A DNA stretch of 43,701 bases from Folioceros fuciformis (GCA_049999805.1 JBNGIO010005778.1:36155-79855); one strand, 5' to 3'. Positions 1 through 11,471 are shown, counted from the first letter of the stretch. Notes: generated by a model not told the origin, from the letters alone. Numbers and translations: made by a program.

Positions 1-958
1 GTGTCGTTGCTGGTTGCTAGTAGTTGCTGGTGTTGGTGCTGGAGCGAGAGAGTGAGTGAAGTGAGTGAAGGAAGACGCAGATCTGAGAGGTTAGAGTCGT
101 TGTAGTGACTGGAGTGAGTTTGTGGGCACCGAGAGAGGTGCAGCTGACCGCCGGACAGCGAGGCCTGTCCTACGCCTGATCGGAGCTGGAGGGGAGCCCT
201 CGAATCCATCATCGAGTTGATCAAGTCCGACCCTCCATCCACAGCAGCAAGGAACCCCATCGCTCCTTCGTGGGAACGAAACCCAATGTCTCAACGACAG
301 TGGGATAAGTGTGGCCACTAAAGGTGGAATCCGTCGGCAATCAGTGCCCGGGGTTTTGCCTCCACAAGAGGAAACACCAGATCTCTCCCCCCGCTGGAGA
401 TTGCATCTTCTGACCTTTTTCCACAGCAGAGAGCAGGAGCGCTGAGCGCCTGGACAGCGAGAGTTGAAACACCACCCACCTTGATGAAGCGTTGCCTGGC
501 ATCTGCCATGTCACTCGAGCAGTCATCAAGCTGGGGTGCCAGCAACTCCTCGCATCTCAGGACCTCAGAATGGAGAACCCACCGGTCGCGCCTCTTCACA
601 TGACCTGGACATGTTGCGGTTGAGTTAGATCCTTCTTTTCATTAAGAGTTTATTTCATAACTTAATGACTGGCATGCATTGCGAAGTGTCTAGATGACCT
701 TCATATGTCCCTTTGCTCGATTGGGATTGCCGAACCCTTGGTCTCTAATCCTTGCTTTGCTAGGAGGGATCAATGTTGAGTCTGTGTCAGGACAGATGGA
801 TAGCTCCAGGTTCCCCTGTGTATCCTGGCATAAACCCAACACCTCCCTCCTTGTGAACCAAGTATTAGAAGTCCTGCAAGAAAACTCACAAACGCTACAA
901 CATTGTGTTTAGTGTCTCTTTTTCCACGAGTCATAACTCAAGGAAGGTCACTTTACGC
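1..958 (+). other. Leader region of a copia-like relic, no gene seen
   Basis: No coding region is supported here. The first 80 bases (gagagagtgagtgaagtgag style) resemble the U5 end of an LTR, and the gag frame of a copia element begins at 959. This stretch may therefore be the tail of a 5' LTR plus an untranslated leader. I could not find a clear primer-binding site of the usual initiator-Met type (TGGTATCAGAGC), so the LTR border is unproven. Open frames on the minus strand start with non-ATG codons and have no recognisable domain. Confidence 0.3.
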
Positions 959-2960
959 ATGAACCTAGCGTCTCTTGATCAACTTACAAAACAACTTGGT
1001 CGTCTCAACTTACAGTCCGGGCAGAACACCACCTTGCCAATGGCTTCTGGCTTGGGACTGTCCCACAATCTTGCAGGACCATCCTTCACTTCTGAGCTCA
1101 AGGAAAAGGACTGATTAAATGGAACACGTTACCAAGTTTGGAAAGTTCGAATGAAGTCCACTCTTGTAGCGTGAGGCGTATGGAGTGTGGTTGATGCTAC
1201 ATTCAAGAAACCTGACCCCAACTCACTGCCTCCCCCGTCAGTCAGTGACATCCAAAAATGGGACCAACTAAACTCAATAACACTTGCCCTACTCATCGGA
1301 GGTTTGGATGCTGACTTCGTACCTGATGTCGAGTATCTCACTAGTGCTTCCGAGATATGGGATCAACTTGCGGCCACATATGGGGTACAGAATATTCTTA
1401 CCTTGTGTGCAGCCAGGCAGGAATTCTATGGGCTACGTATGAGGGAGGGAGACAAAGTGGCATATCATGTCACCAAGTTCCGCCACCTGCGAGCTCAAAT
1501 AGTTGCCCTTGGCTGCAAGATGGACGAGGTAGAGGCTGTTGCTCAACTGATGAGTAGCCTCCCTTCTTCCTATCAAAACTTCATCTCCACACAGAATGCA
1601 CCCATCCAGACTGCTCATCAGGCATCCTCTGCTGGTACTCTTGTCACCATTAAACTTGAAGAAGTTATTGGTGTTCTATTCCAGGAAGAGCAAGGGTGCC
1701 TATTTGGCGGATCTAGAAGTAAAGCTGACAAAGTGCTTACCGCTCGGTTTAAGAAATCGAAGGGTAGGGCACATGGTGGTCGAGCTAATGGTGCATCATT
1801 CCCACCAGCAGCGCCCAAGCGGATAGGGAACTGTAATTGGTGTGGTGCCGCTAGACATTGGGCACGTGAGTGCCTCAACAAGAAATTTGGCGAACCACAG
1901 CGATCACAACCCACAAGACCGTCAGCGAACATTGTTGTCAAGGAGAAAGGAGAGAACTCTAAGGCTACAGTGAAGATACTCACAGTCTATATGAGGACTT
2001 CATCGCATGGCATAGATGACTGGTTCCTAGACTCAGGAGCCACTGCACATATCTGCAACAACAAAGATTTGTTCTTTAGTTTGACAGCGTGTCGAATGGA
2101 GGATAAAGTCTTGCTTGGTGATGAAAGGAGTGACACTAGCCTCCGAGTCGAAGGACATGGGGAATGTACCTTCATTCTCGATGACAACACAGTTCTGAAG
2201 GTCGTCGGAGTTCTATTTGTATCTGAGATGGCCAAGAATCTTCTGTCAATGAGCAAGATCATGCAACTTTGGACGTATGAGATACGTGTCGCTGATGATG
2301 CCTGCTGCTTTTACAGGAAGAATTCCTTTGGTGCATGTGCATTTAGAGGCGTCCTTGACCATGACTTGTACAGGCTAGAGCTGAGGTGTTCCCCTCACCT
2401 GTAAGTCACTCCTCCTTTACTGTCAACATGAAGACAACTAGGTTAGCATCCTTGTGGCACGCACGTCTAGGTCATGCTGACAGACACAAACTCATTGACA
2501 TGGCACGGATAGGCTTTCACAGAGAGCCCCTACCTGCTTGTTTTAGGGACCTCCCCATCTGTGAATCATGCATTCTCGTCAAACAGAAGGAGTTACCATT
2601 CCCTAAAGCTGCACACAGAGCAAAGACTGTCCTTGCTCTTGTACATGCTGATATCTTAGGCAAGATCCACGAGCCATCTTTGGGTGGAGCCTTATACTAC
2701 TTAACCCTTACCGATGACTTCAGTTAGTATTCTTGGACTATACCTATACAACTGAAAAGTGATACCCTTATGCACTTCAAGCAATGGCTTCCAATTGCGC
2801 AAAGACAATCTTGATGCCTCCTTAAAGTCGCGCGTAGCGACAATGGGACAAAGTTTGTCAATAATGCATTTGACAACTATCTCCAAGAACAAGACATATA
2901 AAGGCAGCTTATCGTTCCATATACCCAACAACAGAATGACAACGCCGAAAGAAACACTAC
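959..2960 (+). pseudogene. Degenerate Ty1/copia retrotransposon gag-pol (gag, protease, integrase part)
   Basis: A gag frame begins with ATG at 959 and is broken by in-frame TGA codons at 1112 and 1172. It then stays open to 2404. Visible in order are a gag core (region 1190-1650), a CX2CX4HX4C zinc knuckle (CNWC..H..C, about 1832-1873), and a retroviral-type aspartic protease site WFLDSGATAHI (about 2022-2055). A frame change near 2390-2405 leads to the GAG-pre-integrase and HHCC region (LWHARLGH, then C..C, 2450-2580). A stop at 2725 follows TLTDDFS. Eroded integrase core continues in other frames to about 2960, with a DNGT-like site near 2839. No reverse transcriptase or RNase H follows, so the 3' half is lost. 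This is an immobile fossil copy. I have not seen its second LTR. Confidence 0.85.
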
Positions 2961-2982
2961 TAGGGATGGCGAGGGGGGGGTG

Positions 2983-3024
2983 GGTGCTGGATGGCAGGAA
3001 GGGGGTGCTGGATGGCAGGAAGGG
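2983..3024. repeat. Two-copy 21-bp tandem repeat
   Basis: The unit ggtgctggatggcaggaagg(g) occurs twice with period 21, immediately after a run of G where the copia integrase homology ends. It marks the truncation edge of the relic. Confidence 0.8.
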
Positions 3025-3094
3025 GTTTGGTTTGGGTTGTGGTCCTCGCGAAAGGGTTTAGTTTGGGGCATGCTGGATGTCCGGTTTGGTTTTG

Positions 3095-3157
3095 GCCTTC
3101 AAAAGTCGCGTACGTGCCTTCAAAGTCGTGTACGTGCCTTCGAAGTCGTGTGCGCGC
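3095..3157. repeat. Three-copy ~20-bp tandem repeat
   Basis: Three diverged copies of a unit like gccttcaaagtcgtgtacgt lie head to tail. They contain repeated tacgt or tgcgc cores. No gene overlaps them convincingly. Confidence 0.75.
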
Positions 3158-3939
3158 CAAAGGGGACGAATAACCGGTGCGATTGTAAAAAATCCTAGAG
3201 AGAGGGGCGTGTCCCCTTTGGTATGCCATAATAGACAGGAATCTTCACTTCCCTGAAGAGCGGACATGAACCCAAGAGTTGGTGAAGAACAGGTTTCGGG
3301 CGGCGGGTGGGGGCAACACGGCCCCGCCCGGCCCGGAACGAGCATCAAATGTGTGGGGTGACTCTAATGCGGCTTGACATGGTGTGCGTCTTGCAACGGC
3401 CATGAGGCTGCATGTGTTAAAACATCCGCAGCAGGAGGGTGTTTCGGAACCACAGCAAGAGGAACAGTCGTACGTTCTGGGTTGGGGTGCTACCTCACTT
3501 CCAACTCCAGAGTATGGACCTGCCAGCAACGTCCCACTATCATGACACATGTTCACAGCACAATGCAGCACAGCGCGCGCCCACTGTGTCAAGCCCTCAC
3601 TAAGCCTCCTCCTCCATACTACCCTGCAGAAGTGCCGGCAAGCCGCTGCTCTTGGCTTCACCACCGCCAACTTCTTCTTTGGCTCAACAAACATCCTGAA
3701 CTTCCTCCGCCACTCCACTCTGTCGGGTTGACAGCCCAAGAGCAAGCGTAAGCATTGTCCACTCTGGGAGTTATTCAACAATCGTAACTCTCACGTAAGC
3801 CACATCCCAGGGAGCTGGCACAGCAGAACGCCTCGATTTCAAAATCAGTCCCAATTTGAAGGTTTCTGTCCTGGTGGAGTAGGTGTTCTTATGTCACACA
3901 TGATATGCATGCTCGTGTAAACATGGCTTGTGCAGCGAC
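3158..3939. other. Upstream region of PPR gene 1
   Basis: I see no supported gene here. A 178-codon minus-strand open frame (3245-3781) has no recognisable domain and lies where the promoter and leader of the PPR gene should be. In the PPR frame a TGA at 3901-3903 bounds the coding region, so the first usable ATG is at 3940. Confidence 0.4.
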
Positions 3940-6900
3940 ATGCAAGCAATCAGACCTTCCTTCTCCAGTTCTGGCAAGCGTGCGTGGACCTGGACCTGGA
4001 TCGGGGTGACAGTCACCCGACGTGCCAGAGGAGCGTGTCCGAGGACGATCGTCACCTTCACAAACATTCAGAATCAGCCACAGCAGGGGCGGGCTGGAGT
4101 AACTGCTGAAGCCGTGAGCGGACTCTGTCAGCAAGGGAACCTTCCTGAAGCCGTCGAAGCTCTGGGACTTTTGGTTTGCACCCACTCCCATCTTTTCAGA
4201 TCCCTCTTCTACACGGTCCTCAAAGAATGTGTGGCTACCAAGGATCTACTCCTGGGTCGCCGGGTTCATGCTCTCGCCGTCAAGAGGGGCTACGAGGCGG
4301 ACACGTTCTTGTGCAACCACATCCTGCGAATGTATGCCTCTCATGCCAGGTTGCAAGAGGCAATGGATGTGTTTACTCGGCTAGCCCAACCAGATGCCTT
4401 TACCTGGTCTGCCATAATTTCTTCCCATGTTAAACAGGGACAAGATAAGCGGGCTCTTCAACTCTATCACCAGATGCGCACGTCGAATGTGAAGCCAGAT
4501 GGCCATGTGTTTGTCGCAGCACTGCAAGCTTGTGCAAGGTCAGCTGACTTGGAATCTGGGCAGCAGGTGCATGCTCATGTCTTGGCTACTGACATGGAGC
4601 CCAATTTGTTTGTTTGGAATTGCCTGCTAGACATGTATGCAAAATGTGGTCGCTTGGATGACGCCCGTAGAGTGTTTGATTCGCTTCGTGAAAAGGATGT
4701 CGTGACTTGGACTGCCATGATAGCAGGATACTCTCAGCAGGGCATGGGGCAGGAAGCTCTTCATCTCTATAGGGCTATGCAGGAAGAAGGCATCGTGGCA
4801 CCCAATTCCATCACACTTGCTAGTCTCCTGCAGGCATGTGCAATTGTGGGTGCCCCGGCGTTAGCCCAAGGGAAGCAGCTTCATGCACACATCAGGGAAC
4901 GAGCACTTCAAGCTGACGTGTTTGTAGCCAACGGTTTAGTAAACATGTATGCAAAGTGTGGCAGCCTGGAAGAAGCTCAGCAAGTATTTGACGGCCTTGG
5001 TCACAAGAATGTGGTGACGTGGAGTGCCATGATCGCAGGGTATTCCCAGCGGGGCATGGGCCTGGGAGCCCTCCGTCTCTACAGTAGTATGCAAAGAGAC
5101 AGTATGGTTGTACCGGATTCTGTGACATTTCTGTGCCTCCTTCAGGCCTGTGCGAGTCTGGGCAGCTCCCAGGCTTTGGAGATGGGCAAGCAGCTGCATG
5201 CACAAATGGGAGGGCAGGGACTTGTCTCTGATGTGTTTGCAGCCAGCAGTTTGGTAAACATGTATACAAAGTGTGGCAGCCTGGAGGACGCTAGGAGTGT
5301 GTTTGATGGACTGGCGTCAAAGAATGTGGTGATTTGGAACGCAATGATTGCGGGGTACTCCCAGCGGGGTTTGCTCCTGGAAGCCCTTGATCTCTACACC
5401 GCTATGTACGAAGAAGGCAAGGCTGCACCTGATGCTGTCACGTTTGTGTCCCTGCTGCAGGCATGCGCAAGTGTAGGTACCCCGGCGTTGGAGAGGGGAA
5501 AGGAGCTTCATGCACAAACTAGAGAACAGGCGCTCCAGGCTGATGTCTTTGTTTCCAACAGCCTGGTGAACATGTACGCCAAGTGTGGCAGCGTAGAGGA
5601 TGCTCTGGCCGTGTTCAATGGAATTCCTCAGAAAGATGTGGTGACATGGAATGCGATGCTGGCAGGATATTCCCAGCAGGGCATGGGTGAGGAGGCCCTT
5701 CGCCTCTTTAGTGCTATGGAAGAGGGAGGTGTGGCTGCACCCAATTCCGTGACATTCGTGTGCCTGCTGCAGGCATGTGCAAGCGTGAGCACCCCAGCTT
5801 TGGAGAAGGGGAGGCAGCTTCATGCCCAAATTAGAGAACAAGGCCTTCAAGCTGATGTGTTTATAGCCAACAGTCTAGTAAATATGTACGCAAAGTGTGG
5901 CAGCCTAGAGGATGCTAAGGGCGTGTTCGACAGGCTTTTGAAGAAGGATGTGGTGACGTGGAACGCAATGATTGCAGGTTATTCCCAGCAGGGCATGGGC
6001 ATGGAAGCTCTTCGTCTTTTCTGTGGTATGCAAGAAGAAGAAGAAGAGGGAGGTCTGGCTGCACCCGATTATGTGACATTCCTATCCCTTCTACAGGCCT
6101 GCGCAAATGTGGGCACCCCAGCTTTGGAGCTGGGAAAGCAGCTTCATGCAAGGGTCAGAGAAGGAGAAATTCAGGCTGATGTAGTTGTTGGTGGGAGCCT
6201 GGTACAAATGTATGCAAAGTGTGGCACTCTTGAGGATGCTAGGGGCGTGTTTGAGGGACTGGTTCAGAAAGATGCGGTGGCATGGAATGCCATGATACGA
6301 GGATATGCCCAGCAGGGCATGGAGTGGGAAGCCCTTGGTCTTGGCAGGCGTATGCTAGAAGACATGGTTGCACCTGACTCTGTGACGTTCATGTCCCTTC
6401 TCCAGGCATGTGCTAGTGTGGGCGAGCCGGCCTTGGAGCAAGGGAAGCAGCTTCATGCTCAAGTCAGGGAGCAGGGATACGAAGGGGATCCTATTGTTGC
6501 CAGCAGTTTGGTGAACATGTATGCAAAGTGTGGCAGCTTGGAAGACAGTCAGAAAGTCTTCGACGGACTTGGTGAGAAAGACGTGGTGATGTGGACTTCC
6601 CTCATGGCAGCGTATTCCCACCAGGGCATTGGACATGAAGCTCTACGTCTTTTTCGTGCTATGCAAGGAGAAGGCATCGTTGCACCGGATTCTGTGACCT
6701 ATGTCTGCCTCCTCCAGGCGTGTGCAAGTTTGGGCACCCAGGCTCTGGAGACAGGAAGGCAGCTTCATGCACAAATTAGAGACCAAGGAATGGAATCTGA
6801 TGAGTTTGTAGCCAACAGTTTGGTGAGCATGTATGCAAAATGCGGCAGCCTGAGGGATGCTCGGGCTGTGTTTGATGCACTTGGGGGAAAAAGTGTGGTA

Positions 6901-7842
6901 ACTTGGAATTCCATGATTGCAGGGTATTCCCAGCAGGACAGGTTGCTGGAAGCACTTTCTCTCTACAGGGCTATGCGAGAAGGAGGTGTGGTTGAACCCG
7001 ATTGTGTGACTTACATGTGCCTCCTGCAGACGTGTGGAAATGTGGCAGCTTTGCATCTGGGAAGGCAGCTGCATGCGGTGATCGAGGAGCAAGGCCTTCT
7101 AGCTGGCGTTGCTGGCAGCTTGATTAACATGTACGGCAAGTGCGGTAGCATGGTTGATGCACAGCAGGTGTTTGAGGAATTGACTGAACGCGATGTTGGC
7201 ACTTGGAGTGCACTGATTGCAGGGTATGCCAGGAGGGGAGACTCTGATAAGGTGTTCGACCTGGTTCTCAAAATGGAAGAGGCTGGCACGTGGCCTGACG
7301 GCATCACTTTCCTGAGTGTTCTTGCTGCATGCAGTCATAGGGGTTTAGTGAACAAGGGGAGGCACTACTTTGATGCCATGAGCAGGCACCATGGCATCAC
7401 CCCAACGGCAGATCACTACACCTGCATGGTGGACCTGCTGGGTCGTGTCGGACAAGTGGAGGAGGCCCTTGCATTTGTAAGGGCGATGCCTGTACTTGCT
7501 GGTCCTGCGGTGTGGCACACTCTCTTGGGTGCCTGTCGAAAATGGGGCAAGGTAGAGGTGGGACGACATGCCTTTGATGAGGCAGTGAGGCTGGACCAGA
7601 GAGATGCCGCAGCATATGTGTTGATGTGGAACATATTCACGGATGCGCACATGTGGGAGCAGGCACAAGAGATTCAGGCGAGGCGAAAAGGAATCAGGGC
7701 CTGGAAACAACCAGGCCAGAGTTGCTGGACAGACATGGACGGACTGGTGCACAGTTTCTTAGTTGGGGATGCCGAGCGGAAGCAGATGACCTTTTGCAAA
7801 TCGGAATACTTAATCAATGACGAGCGAACAACCAACCTGTGA
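3940..7842 (+). CDS. PPR gene 1: 1300-residue PLS-class pentatricopeptide repeat protein, E-type ending
   Basis: Predicted organelle-targeted, sequence-specific RNA-binding protein, of the kind that acts as specificity factor in C-to-U (or U-to-C) editing. It is a single exon. I start at ATG 3940; the longer open frame begins only with TTG. The first ~60 residues are rich in Arg, Ser and Thr (targeting-like). Ten PLS modules follow, recognisable by ten 'LHAQ/VHAH' L-motif boxes and ten 'MYAKCG' S-motif boxes. Many are nearly identical, with NSLVNMYAKCGSLEDA, VVTWNAMIAGYSQQGMG, and LLQACASVGTPALE in turn. The C-terminal part has the usual last P-L-S motifs (CSHRGLV, YTCMVDLLGR) and an E-type region (PGQSCWTDMDGLVHSFLVGD). 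The protein then ends in an unrelated ~25-residue tail, exactly where a DYW domain would start. Most PLS proteins have fewer modules. Target RNA and compartment (plastid or mitochondrion) cannot be read from sequence by eye. Confidence 0.93.
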   Translation: MQAIRPSFSSSGKRAWTWTWIGVTVTRRARGACPRTIVTFTNIQNQPQQGRAGVTAEAVSGLCQQGNLPEAVEALGLLVCTHSHLFRSLFYTVLKECVATKDLLLGRRVHALAVKRGYEADTFLCNHILRMYASHARLQEAMDVFTRLAQPDAFTWSAIISSHVKQGQDKRALQLYHQMRTSNVKPDGHVFVAALQACARSADLESGQQVHAHVLATDMEPNLFVWNCLLDMYAKCGRLDDARRVFDSLREKDVVTWTAMIAGYSQQGMGQEALHLYRAMQEEGIVAPNSITLASLLQACAIVGAPALAQGKQLHAHIRERALQADVFVANGLVNMYAKCGSLEEAQQVFDGLGHKNVVTWSAMIAGYSQRGMGLGALRLYSSMQRDSMVVPDSVTFLCLLQACASLGSSQALEMGKQLHAQMGGQGLVSDVFAASSLVNMYTKCGSLEDARSVFDGLASKNVVIWNAMIAGYSQRGLLLEALDLYTAMYEEGKAAPDAVTFVSLLQACASVGTPALERGKELHAQTREQALQADVFVSNSLVNMYAKCGSVEDALAVFNGIPQKDVVTWNAMLAGYSQQGMGEEALRLFSAMEEGGVAAPNSVTFVCLLQACASVSTPALEKGRQLHAQIREQGLQADVFIANSLVNMYAKCGSLEDAKGVFDRLLKKDVVTWNAMIAGYSQQGMGMEALRLFCGMQEEEEEGGLAAPDYVTFLSLLQACANVGTPALELGKQLHARVREGEIQADVVVGGSLVQMYAKCGTLEDARGVFEGLVQKDAVAWNAMIRGYAQQGMEWEALGLGRRMLEDMVAPDSVTFMSLLQACASVGEPALEQGKQLHAQVREQGYEGDPIVASSLVNMYAKCGSLEDSQKVFDGLGEKDVVMWTSLMAAYSHQGIGHEALRLFRAMQGEGIVAPDSVTYVCLLQACASLGTQALETGRQLHAQIRDQGMESDEFVANSLVSMYAKCGSLRDARAVFDALGGKSVVTWNSMIAGYSQQDRLLEALSLYRAMREGGVVEPDCVTYMCLLQTCGNVAALHLGRQLHAVIEEQGLLAGVAGSLINMYGKCGSMVDAQQVFEELTERDVGTWSALIAGYARRGDSDKVFDLVLKMEEAGTWPDGITFLSVLAACSHRGLVNKGRHYFDAMSRHHGITPTADHYTCMVDLLGRVGQVEEALAFVRAMPVLAGPAVWHTLLGACRKWGKVEVGRHAFDEAVRLDQRDAAAYVLMWNIFTDAHMWEQAQEIQARRKGIRAWKQPGQSCWTDMDGLVHSFLVGDAERKQMTFCKSEYLINDERTTNL

Positions 7843-8220
7843 CCATGGTGATACCACGGAGCCAGGTTGTTGATCCAACGCTGAATCCGTTCCTGCCCTG
7901 TGTGATCCGATCGTCATTTCGTTTTGCCAGGGGAACGAATACGTGATGAGAAGAAAACTCGTTTTTGCGTGACAACTCGCTCATTAGCTCATCCTGATAT
8001 AACTCTAGCTAGCTCAGACATTCTTCCGTTAGAATCATAGCTTCATGGGACAGAGAAGAGCGGAGGTGAGCTTGATCTTTTCCCTCCGATGCGCCTTGTT
8101 GACTACAAAATTGCTTTCTCAAGATTAAAAGCAATGCACCCGTCAAACGTCTATGACGTCATCTCCATTCCTAGGGTCTTCGTCACCTCGGATTCTCCAG
8201 TCCCCCTAAATATTCACACT
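7843..8220. other. Convergent intergenic spacer between PPR gene 1 and PTAC10
   Basis: The two genes point at each other across 378 bp. I see no DYW-domain remnant downstream of the PPR stop, and no other gene. The spacer should hold both 3' UTRs. A plus-strand open frame from 8089 to 8340 runs into the last PTAC10 exon and is not convincing. Confidence 0.5.
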
Positions 8221-11200
8221 CTATTGATCAGCTTCCACCAGCGCGCACGAGCAGTCAACAACACACACGTCTCTCAAATCCATTACCTCATTGAACAAGT
8301 CGTCGAAACGAAGAGTTGCTATACCGTTCACACCTCCTGATGACGCATTACCAGACGATCTACCACTGGCTTTCACACCGCCCATCCCTTCGTCATCACT
8401 GTCACTATCTGCGTCAACTGTAACATCTTTATCTGTTGGAGATGCCCATGTTTCCAGCTCTTCATCTTCCTCGACCACTGTATCCCCTGTACGGACTGCC
8501 CGGGGCTGTCTATCTCGTTTCGTGTCATCCTTCAGAGTTGCGGGATTCCCCCAATAGTCATTCCTCCATGACTTGTCACGCGGATCATACCGTTTCTTCC
8601 CAAGCTCACTTTCAGCCATATAGCGTCCAGGTTCCTCCAAGGGCAGCCCGACTTGTAGCCGGCTGGAGGGAGGAGACAAAGTGAACACCCAAGACTTAGC
8701 CCATATTACCTCACTCCTCGAGGAGAAAACAAATCCAAACTTAAAACACCAACCATGCCGTGTCGCGGGCAAGTGCATGTTCCTCCTCTTGGAAACGTAG
8801 ATTGTGCATATTGTTCAGTTCCTCCATTCTCTTTTCTAGCCGTAACTTTGGCATTTTGAAGTTATCGCCTTCTTTAACTCGCAGCTTATTTATCCTCTGC
8901 GCATGTCACACAACTTCTAGTCGGGCCTGTGTCCATCATGAGTGATGGAAGCCAAGATCTGCGGACAAGAACCAGCTGACAGCTCGCATCCACGTCTAGA
9001 AAACAGATGAGAGACCGTACCTTTCTCTCCGCTCGTGCTGCCACAAGATCCAACTCGGAAACATCCGTTTTCTGAACACAACATCAGAAACGTGTCAAGA
9101 CTCTGGTCACATGATCGTTTAAAATTGCACAGACAGCTGAACTGCACAATGGTGTCACCAATTTCAATGTAGGAAGATCATCCTCGTCCTCTCCGTAGTC
9201 CCACCACACTGACTCCCCATTCGGTCCACGCAGGTCCACAGGTCCAGAATCCACAACTTTCCAATTCTCGTCTTCAAACTCATCATCAGTCGGCTTCCCC
9301 TCCTCGTCATCAAGTATCATCTGCTCTGAAACGTGTAACTGCCACAACTGTGGCAGGTTCACGGGGCTTCAGTAATCCTTTCGCTGTGATCAAAGCACCA
9401 GGGACATCACCAACATCCAAAGGCAAACTGACAGACGCAATGCACCTTACTTTGGGTACATGTGGATGGACTATGACGTTGGGTCCGTCTTCAGCATCCT
9501 TCTCTGGCCTCAACTCCGGCAAGAACGGCCGGTGTGTTTCCCTCTGCATTCATGGTACACATAAGTGCCTGGCCTGGCCTTCAGCCGATGGTGTCTAACG
9601 TCGTAGTGAAGTGCTTACAGCAAGATCATCCAAGCTGGCATCTCCAGGCCTTGTCATGATGGGAGGATAATCAAATCTCTTGAATCTACAACACCAGCAA
9701 AAAGGAGCTCGAGGAGACCGACGTAACACATCTGCCTCCAGGAGAGAACAGAGATGGTTCATAAAATCGTGAAAACCAACATGAAAAGATGAGCTGGGAA
9801 AGATGTCCGCACATAAGATGATCGACATTCGGGTCCACGAACCGAGCCTCGATAGGAAAACGGTAACGATACGGGTCTCTCTTTGCCTGCAATAATGCAA
9901 GAAGGAGTGCGAAAGTCTTGACAAAGATAAACAGCTAACCCCTAACAGAGATAGCGAAACAGTCTTGCTTACCAGTATCTCTACGTGTACACGCATGCCT
10001 ACTTTCACGTAGTTCCTGATGTAGAACCAGTCGTTGTCGCGGATTGCGACCCAACTGCACAGTTGCACAATGCACAGGTATGCTTAAGTATCGAGATCTG
10101 TCAAGGTGATTGAGAGCGAACTCATACCAAATGGCAACACCGCATCGTAAGGAACTGACAGACAGTCCGAGCGTGGCTTACGCATCATGCACACAACCGA
10201 TGGTGACGAAAGCCCCTTCGTAGAGATTGACACACGTCACTTCGCCCCACCAATGCTGCCAGTGCAACAGTTGCCATGAGTCCACTGTCTTGCAACATGA
10301 CCTGAAAGCAATGGACGTTTGCACAAGTTCGAGCAAGGAATACAGTCCAGGGATGCTACTACACCAACCTGTCCAGGATAAACAAAAGGCAGCTCGTACT
10401 GGCGGTGTTGTTAAGGAGCAAGAGGCAATAAGAGTTAGTACTGTTCCGAGCCTGCATTCCTCAAACAGCATCGGCACAAGGCAGTATTTGTCAATAGATC
10501 CACACAGATGGGGTAGCAGTAGTTTGTGATCATGGAAACAAGCCCACCATCCAATCGCCAAGATACTTGTCTCCTGTGCGCCGTCTTCCAGGATAATATT
10601 CTGGATCCACCTCAAGCGCCTCTGCGTCCAGACGGTCTTTATTGGCTGCAAACCAGTGTGCATATTGCTTGAGGAACATTTCCCACCTAGGAGTGGCAAT
10701 CTCTGCACCTTCCGGTTGTACATTGTCCAAGTCCTCAGGTGTCACAGTCACAGCACTCAAAGCGTGGGCCTCACGAATGAAGGCGAGTTCATCTGGATCA
10801 ACCTCCCAGCCTGGGGGAGGCCAATCCCGGGGAGGAATGAGGCTGAAAACCCAGGGCTCATTCCAAAACGTGCCCTCGATGGATGTATTCGGCTTTTCCT
10901 GCTTCTGCTGCTGGGCAATCCTTTCAGACTCCTCCTCCAGGATTCTTTGTTTCTCGGCTCGCTTCTTGGGAATGAGATTCTCGATGGCCTCCAGGGACAC
11001 CTCGGGAGTTTCCTCCCCGTCCGCCAGGCTATCGATGGCAAACTGGGCCTCAGGTGTCAAAATTTCCTCCCATGGAGCCCAGCCTCTGAGAACCCAGTTC
11101 TTCCTCCTTGCCTCATCCTCGGTCTCCGTGGCTTCCATGTCAGGATAATCGCGTTCCTCAAAGGGCACGAAGTCAGCTTCCGACTGCTCCGGTGCTGCAC

Positions 11201-11471
11201 GACGGAGCGGGGCCCGCTCATTTTTGTTTCTGCGGCGAGTGTCGACAATCCTGCCATGCGGAAGCCGGTCGATCCTGCAGAAGGTGACAAGAGGAGAAAA
11301 GCCTGCAGTAGAGCATTGCGAAGCCACAGAAGAAGGCCTCCCTTCCCCCCTCTCCTTTCCCTTCCCCTTCCCCCTCCCCTGCCCCTTTTGGCGCCCAGCC
11401 GAAAAGAAGAGCAGTGTGCCACTCCTGGTGCGGTCCATGCAAGGACACAGGCTCCACTCAAGGCTCGCCAT
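8221..11471 (-). CDS. PTAC10: PTAC10/PAP3-like plastid transcriptionally active chromosome protein with S1 domain
   Basis: Homolog of Arabidopsis PTAC10, an S1-domain protein associated with the plastid-encoded RNA polymerase in the plastid nucleoid and needed for plastid gene expression. Eleven exons on the minus strand: 11471-10548, 10398-10369, 10255-10182, 10054-9973, 9886-9813, 9685-9619, 9543-9451, 9347-9159, 9071-9021, 8896-8754, 8662-8221. The joined frame is 722 codons, near the family's ~670. Diagnostic segments are RNWVLRGWAPWEEILTPEA, PPRDWPPPGWEVDPDELAF, FLKQYAHWFAANKDRL, the S1 core (VNLYEGAFVTIG, then NDWFYIRNYVKVGMRVHVEI; residues ~320-375), AKRDPYRYRFPIE, LWQLHVSEQMILDD and GLPLEEPGRY, with an acidic C-terminus. 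A 30-nt microexon encodes YELPFVYPGQ. The 5' end is the weak point: the first ~70 residues include a Gly/Lys/Arg run from a polypurine tract, and an upstream exon with a different ATG is possible. A plastid transit peptide is expected but not clear. Confidence 0.88.

Noticed and set aside
3245-3781. 178-codon minus-strand frame as a separate gene
   Set aside because: No domain, no splice context, and it lies in the expected promoter or leader of PPR gene 1; its composition is what a GC-balanced non-coding stretch can give.
4892-7092. Series of minus-strand open frames rich in MHEAA/CIHVHQ patterns across PPR gene 1
   Set aside because: They are the antisense reading of the repeated PPR modules and repeat only because the modules do.
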